Positions 39,386-40,025 of a stretch of 40,025 bases of DNA are shown piece by piece. The stretch comes from Streptomyces sp. ISL-36 (GTDB lineage: Bacteria > Actinomycetota > Actinomycetes > Streptomycetales > Streptomycetaceae). The position numbers and the translations under genes were made by a program. How positions within the stretch are numbered: the stretch's first letter is position 1; each line of letters begins with the position of its first letter. The stretch is from contig NZ_JAGGOS010000130.1 of assembly GCF_018614205.1 (NCBI RefSeq), forward strand, positions 1 to 40,025, in the 5' to 3' direction. The notes under the pieces are model-generated. The model did no database searches. It was not told the origin of the DNA and worked only from the letters and a program-made list of their open reading frames with translations.

Positions 39386-39789
39386 TCCGTGATGGTGGGC
39401 GGCGCGGCGAGGAACGGGCGCACCTCCAGCCACTCGTGGATCGGCTTCCCGCCCGCCCCGGGGGCGGCCGACAGCTCCCCGGCGAGCTCGACGGCGCGCT
39501 CGTAGCTGTCGACGTCGATCACCATCCAGCCGGCGATGAGGTCCTTGGTCTCGGCGAACGGGCCGTCGGTGACCGGCGGGCGCCCCTCACCGTCGTACCG
39601 GACCCACGCCCCCTCGGGGGCGAGCGCCTGACCGTCGACGAACTCGCCGGTCCCCTCGAGTCGGGCCGCGAAGTCGTGCATGTACTGCATGTGCGCCGAG
39701 ATCTCCTCCGGCGTCCACTGGTCCATGGGCACGTTGTTGGCCGGAGCCGGGGCGCCTCGGTAGTGCTTGAGCAGCAGGTACTTGGCCAT
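39382..39789 (-). CDS. DGPF (YCII-related) protein, partner of the ECF42-like sigma factor
   Basis: This 135-residue ferredoxin-like fold protein carries the name-giving motif PVTDGPFAETKDLIAGWMVIDV. It starts MAKYLLLKHYRGAP, as is usual for the family, with YMHDFAARLEGTGEFVDGQALAP in between. ATG 39789 follows GAGGAGA by 7 bases. It is the first gene of a two-gene unit, with its TGA overlapping the sigma factor start. A candidate ECF-type promoter lies about 50 bp upstream. The enzymatic role of DGPF proteins is not established; genome context ties them to ECF42 stress responses. Confidence 0.93.
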   Translation of the reverse strand: MAKYLLLKHYRGAPAPANNVPMDQWTPEEISAHMQYMHDFAARLEGTGEFVDGQALAPEGAWVRYDGEGRPPVTDGPFAETKDLIAGWMVIDVDSYERAVELAGELSAAPGAGGKPIHEWLEVRPFLAAPPTITE

Positions 39790-39841
39790 GGTGCTTCTCC
39801 TCGGTGCTGGTGCGACCCATTCTGGCCGCGTTCACCCCAGG

Positions 39842-39868
39842 GACGGAGCCACTCACCGGTTCTCGACA
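39842..39868 (-). promoter_or_regulatory. Candidate ECF42-type promoter of the DGPF-sigma operon
   Basis: On the minus strand TGTCGA (39863-39868) and CGTC (39842-39845) are 17 bp apart, about 52 bp before the DGPF start. I recall TGTCGA at -35 and CG(A/T)C at -10 as the ECF42 pattern in S. venezuelae. A run of seven A (T at 39882-39888 on plus) lies just upstream and could act as an UP-like element. This suggests autoregulation. Confidence 0.6.
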
Positions 39869-39963
39869 TCGCCGGCCGAACTTTTTTTGGCCCGCGGGCA
39901 GGGCCGGGTGGGGCGGGACGCCGAGTCCGGGTCGTCATCAGCCTGCTGACCCCTGAACGCAGA

Positions 39964-39993
39964 AAAGCCCCGCACCATAAGGTGCGGGGCTTT
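39964..39993 (-). terminator. Terminator of the rRNA operon
   Basis: A perfect 13-bp stem (39964-39976 with 39981-39993) has a 4-base loop. In the minus direction the stem ends in GGGGCTTTTCTGC, so a short U tract follows. It lies about 12 bp past the 5S 3' end and shields the DGPF gene from rRNA transcription. Confidence 0.9.
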
Positions 39994-40005
39994 CCCACAA
40001 TGATT

Positions 40006-40025
40006 GTTCGGCGGCGTCCTACTTG
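40006..40025 (-). rRNA. rrf: 5S rRNA, 3' end only (cut by the window edge)
   Basis: The minus strand here reads AAGTAGGACGCCGCCGAAC, the familiar 3' end of Streptomyces 5S rRNA that pairs with its GUUUCGGUGG 5' end. The operon order 16S-23S-5S places the rest to the right of the window. The terminator hairpin 12 bp further on agrees. The exact 3' base is uncertain by one or two. Confidence 0.85.

Overview
The window is chromosomal DNA of a Streptomyces or very close relative. It has very high G+C, GTG/TTG starts, ATGA/GTGA gene overlaps, mycothiol biosynthesis (mshD), Tat and lipoprotein exports, and a CsoR repressor. From memory, gene order follows S. coelicolor from about SCO4157 down to SCO4126; this is recalled, not searched. 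The right edge runs into the 3' end of a 5S rRNA on the minus strand, so an rRNA operon lies just outside.

Region 1 (1-9239): a membrane-anchored HtrA-like protease without a PDZ domain, cut by the left edge; an OmpR-type two-component pair; a Tat-exported PI-PLC-like phosphodiesterase; a secreted 5'-nucleotidase; mycothiol synthase; and a YtrA-type GntR regulator with its ABC exporter behind a perfect 17-bp inverted repeat.

Region 2 (9479-20475): a phosphate block. ppk, a CHAD (polyphosphate-binding) protein and a Nudix hydrolase overlap as one unit. pstSCAB follows, with a PhoP-type box of 11-bp repeats upstream of pstS and a hairpin between pstS and pstC. Facing it is a PhoU-like DUF47 protein with a low-affinity Pit transporter. 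csoR with a textbook operator and a small acidic protein close the block.

Region 3 (20578-25303): a lipoprotein, a 53-residue CxC protein, a PAP2 phosphatase, a two-domain cell-wall hydrolase (SLT plus NlpC/P60), and an imine-reductase-like enzyme divergent from a TetR regulator with two 17-bp operator-like repeats.

Region 4 (25585-32687): the most interesting part. Six tightly packed genes look like a stripped-down type IV secretion/conjugation apparatus fixed in the core chromosome: a two-helix small membrane protein, a VirB8/TcpC-like protein, a VirB6/TrbL-like polytopic protein, a VirB4 split into a membrane half and a motor half, and a VirD4/TraG-like protein that has lost its Walker A motif. 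No relaxase, integrase or att site is visible. The set appears to match the six-gene cmdABCDEF cluster reported for differentiation in S. coelicolor (from memory); its description as a T4SS-derived machine is inference from sequence. A membrane Ser/Thr kinase converges on it, the two stop codons sharing one CTAG.

Region 5 (34241-40025): a GNAT acetyltransferase; an ABC ATPase gene with its whole catalytic core deleted (pseudogene), followed by its intact permease and a NarL-type two-component pair; an ECF42-like sigma factor coupled to a DGPF/YCII protein with a matching candidate promoter; then the rRNA operon terminator and the 5S end.
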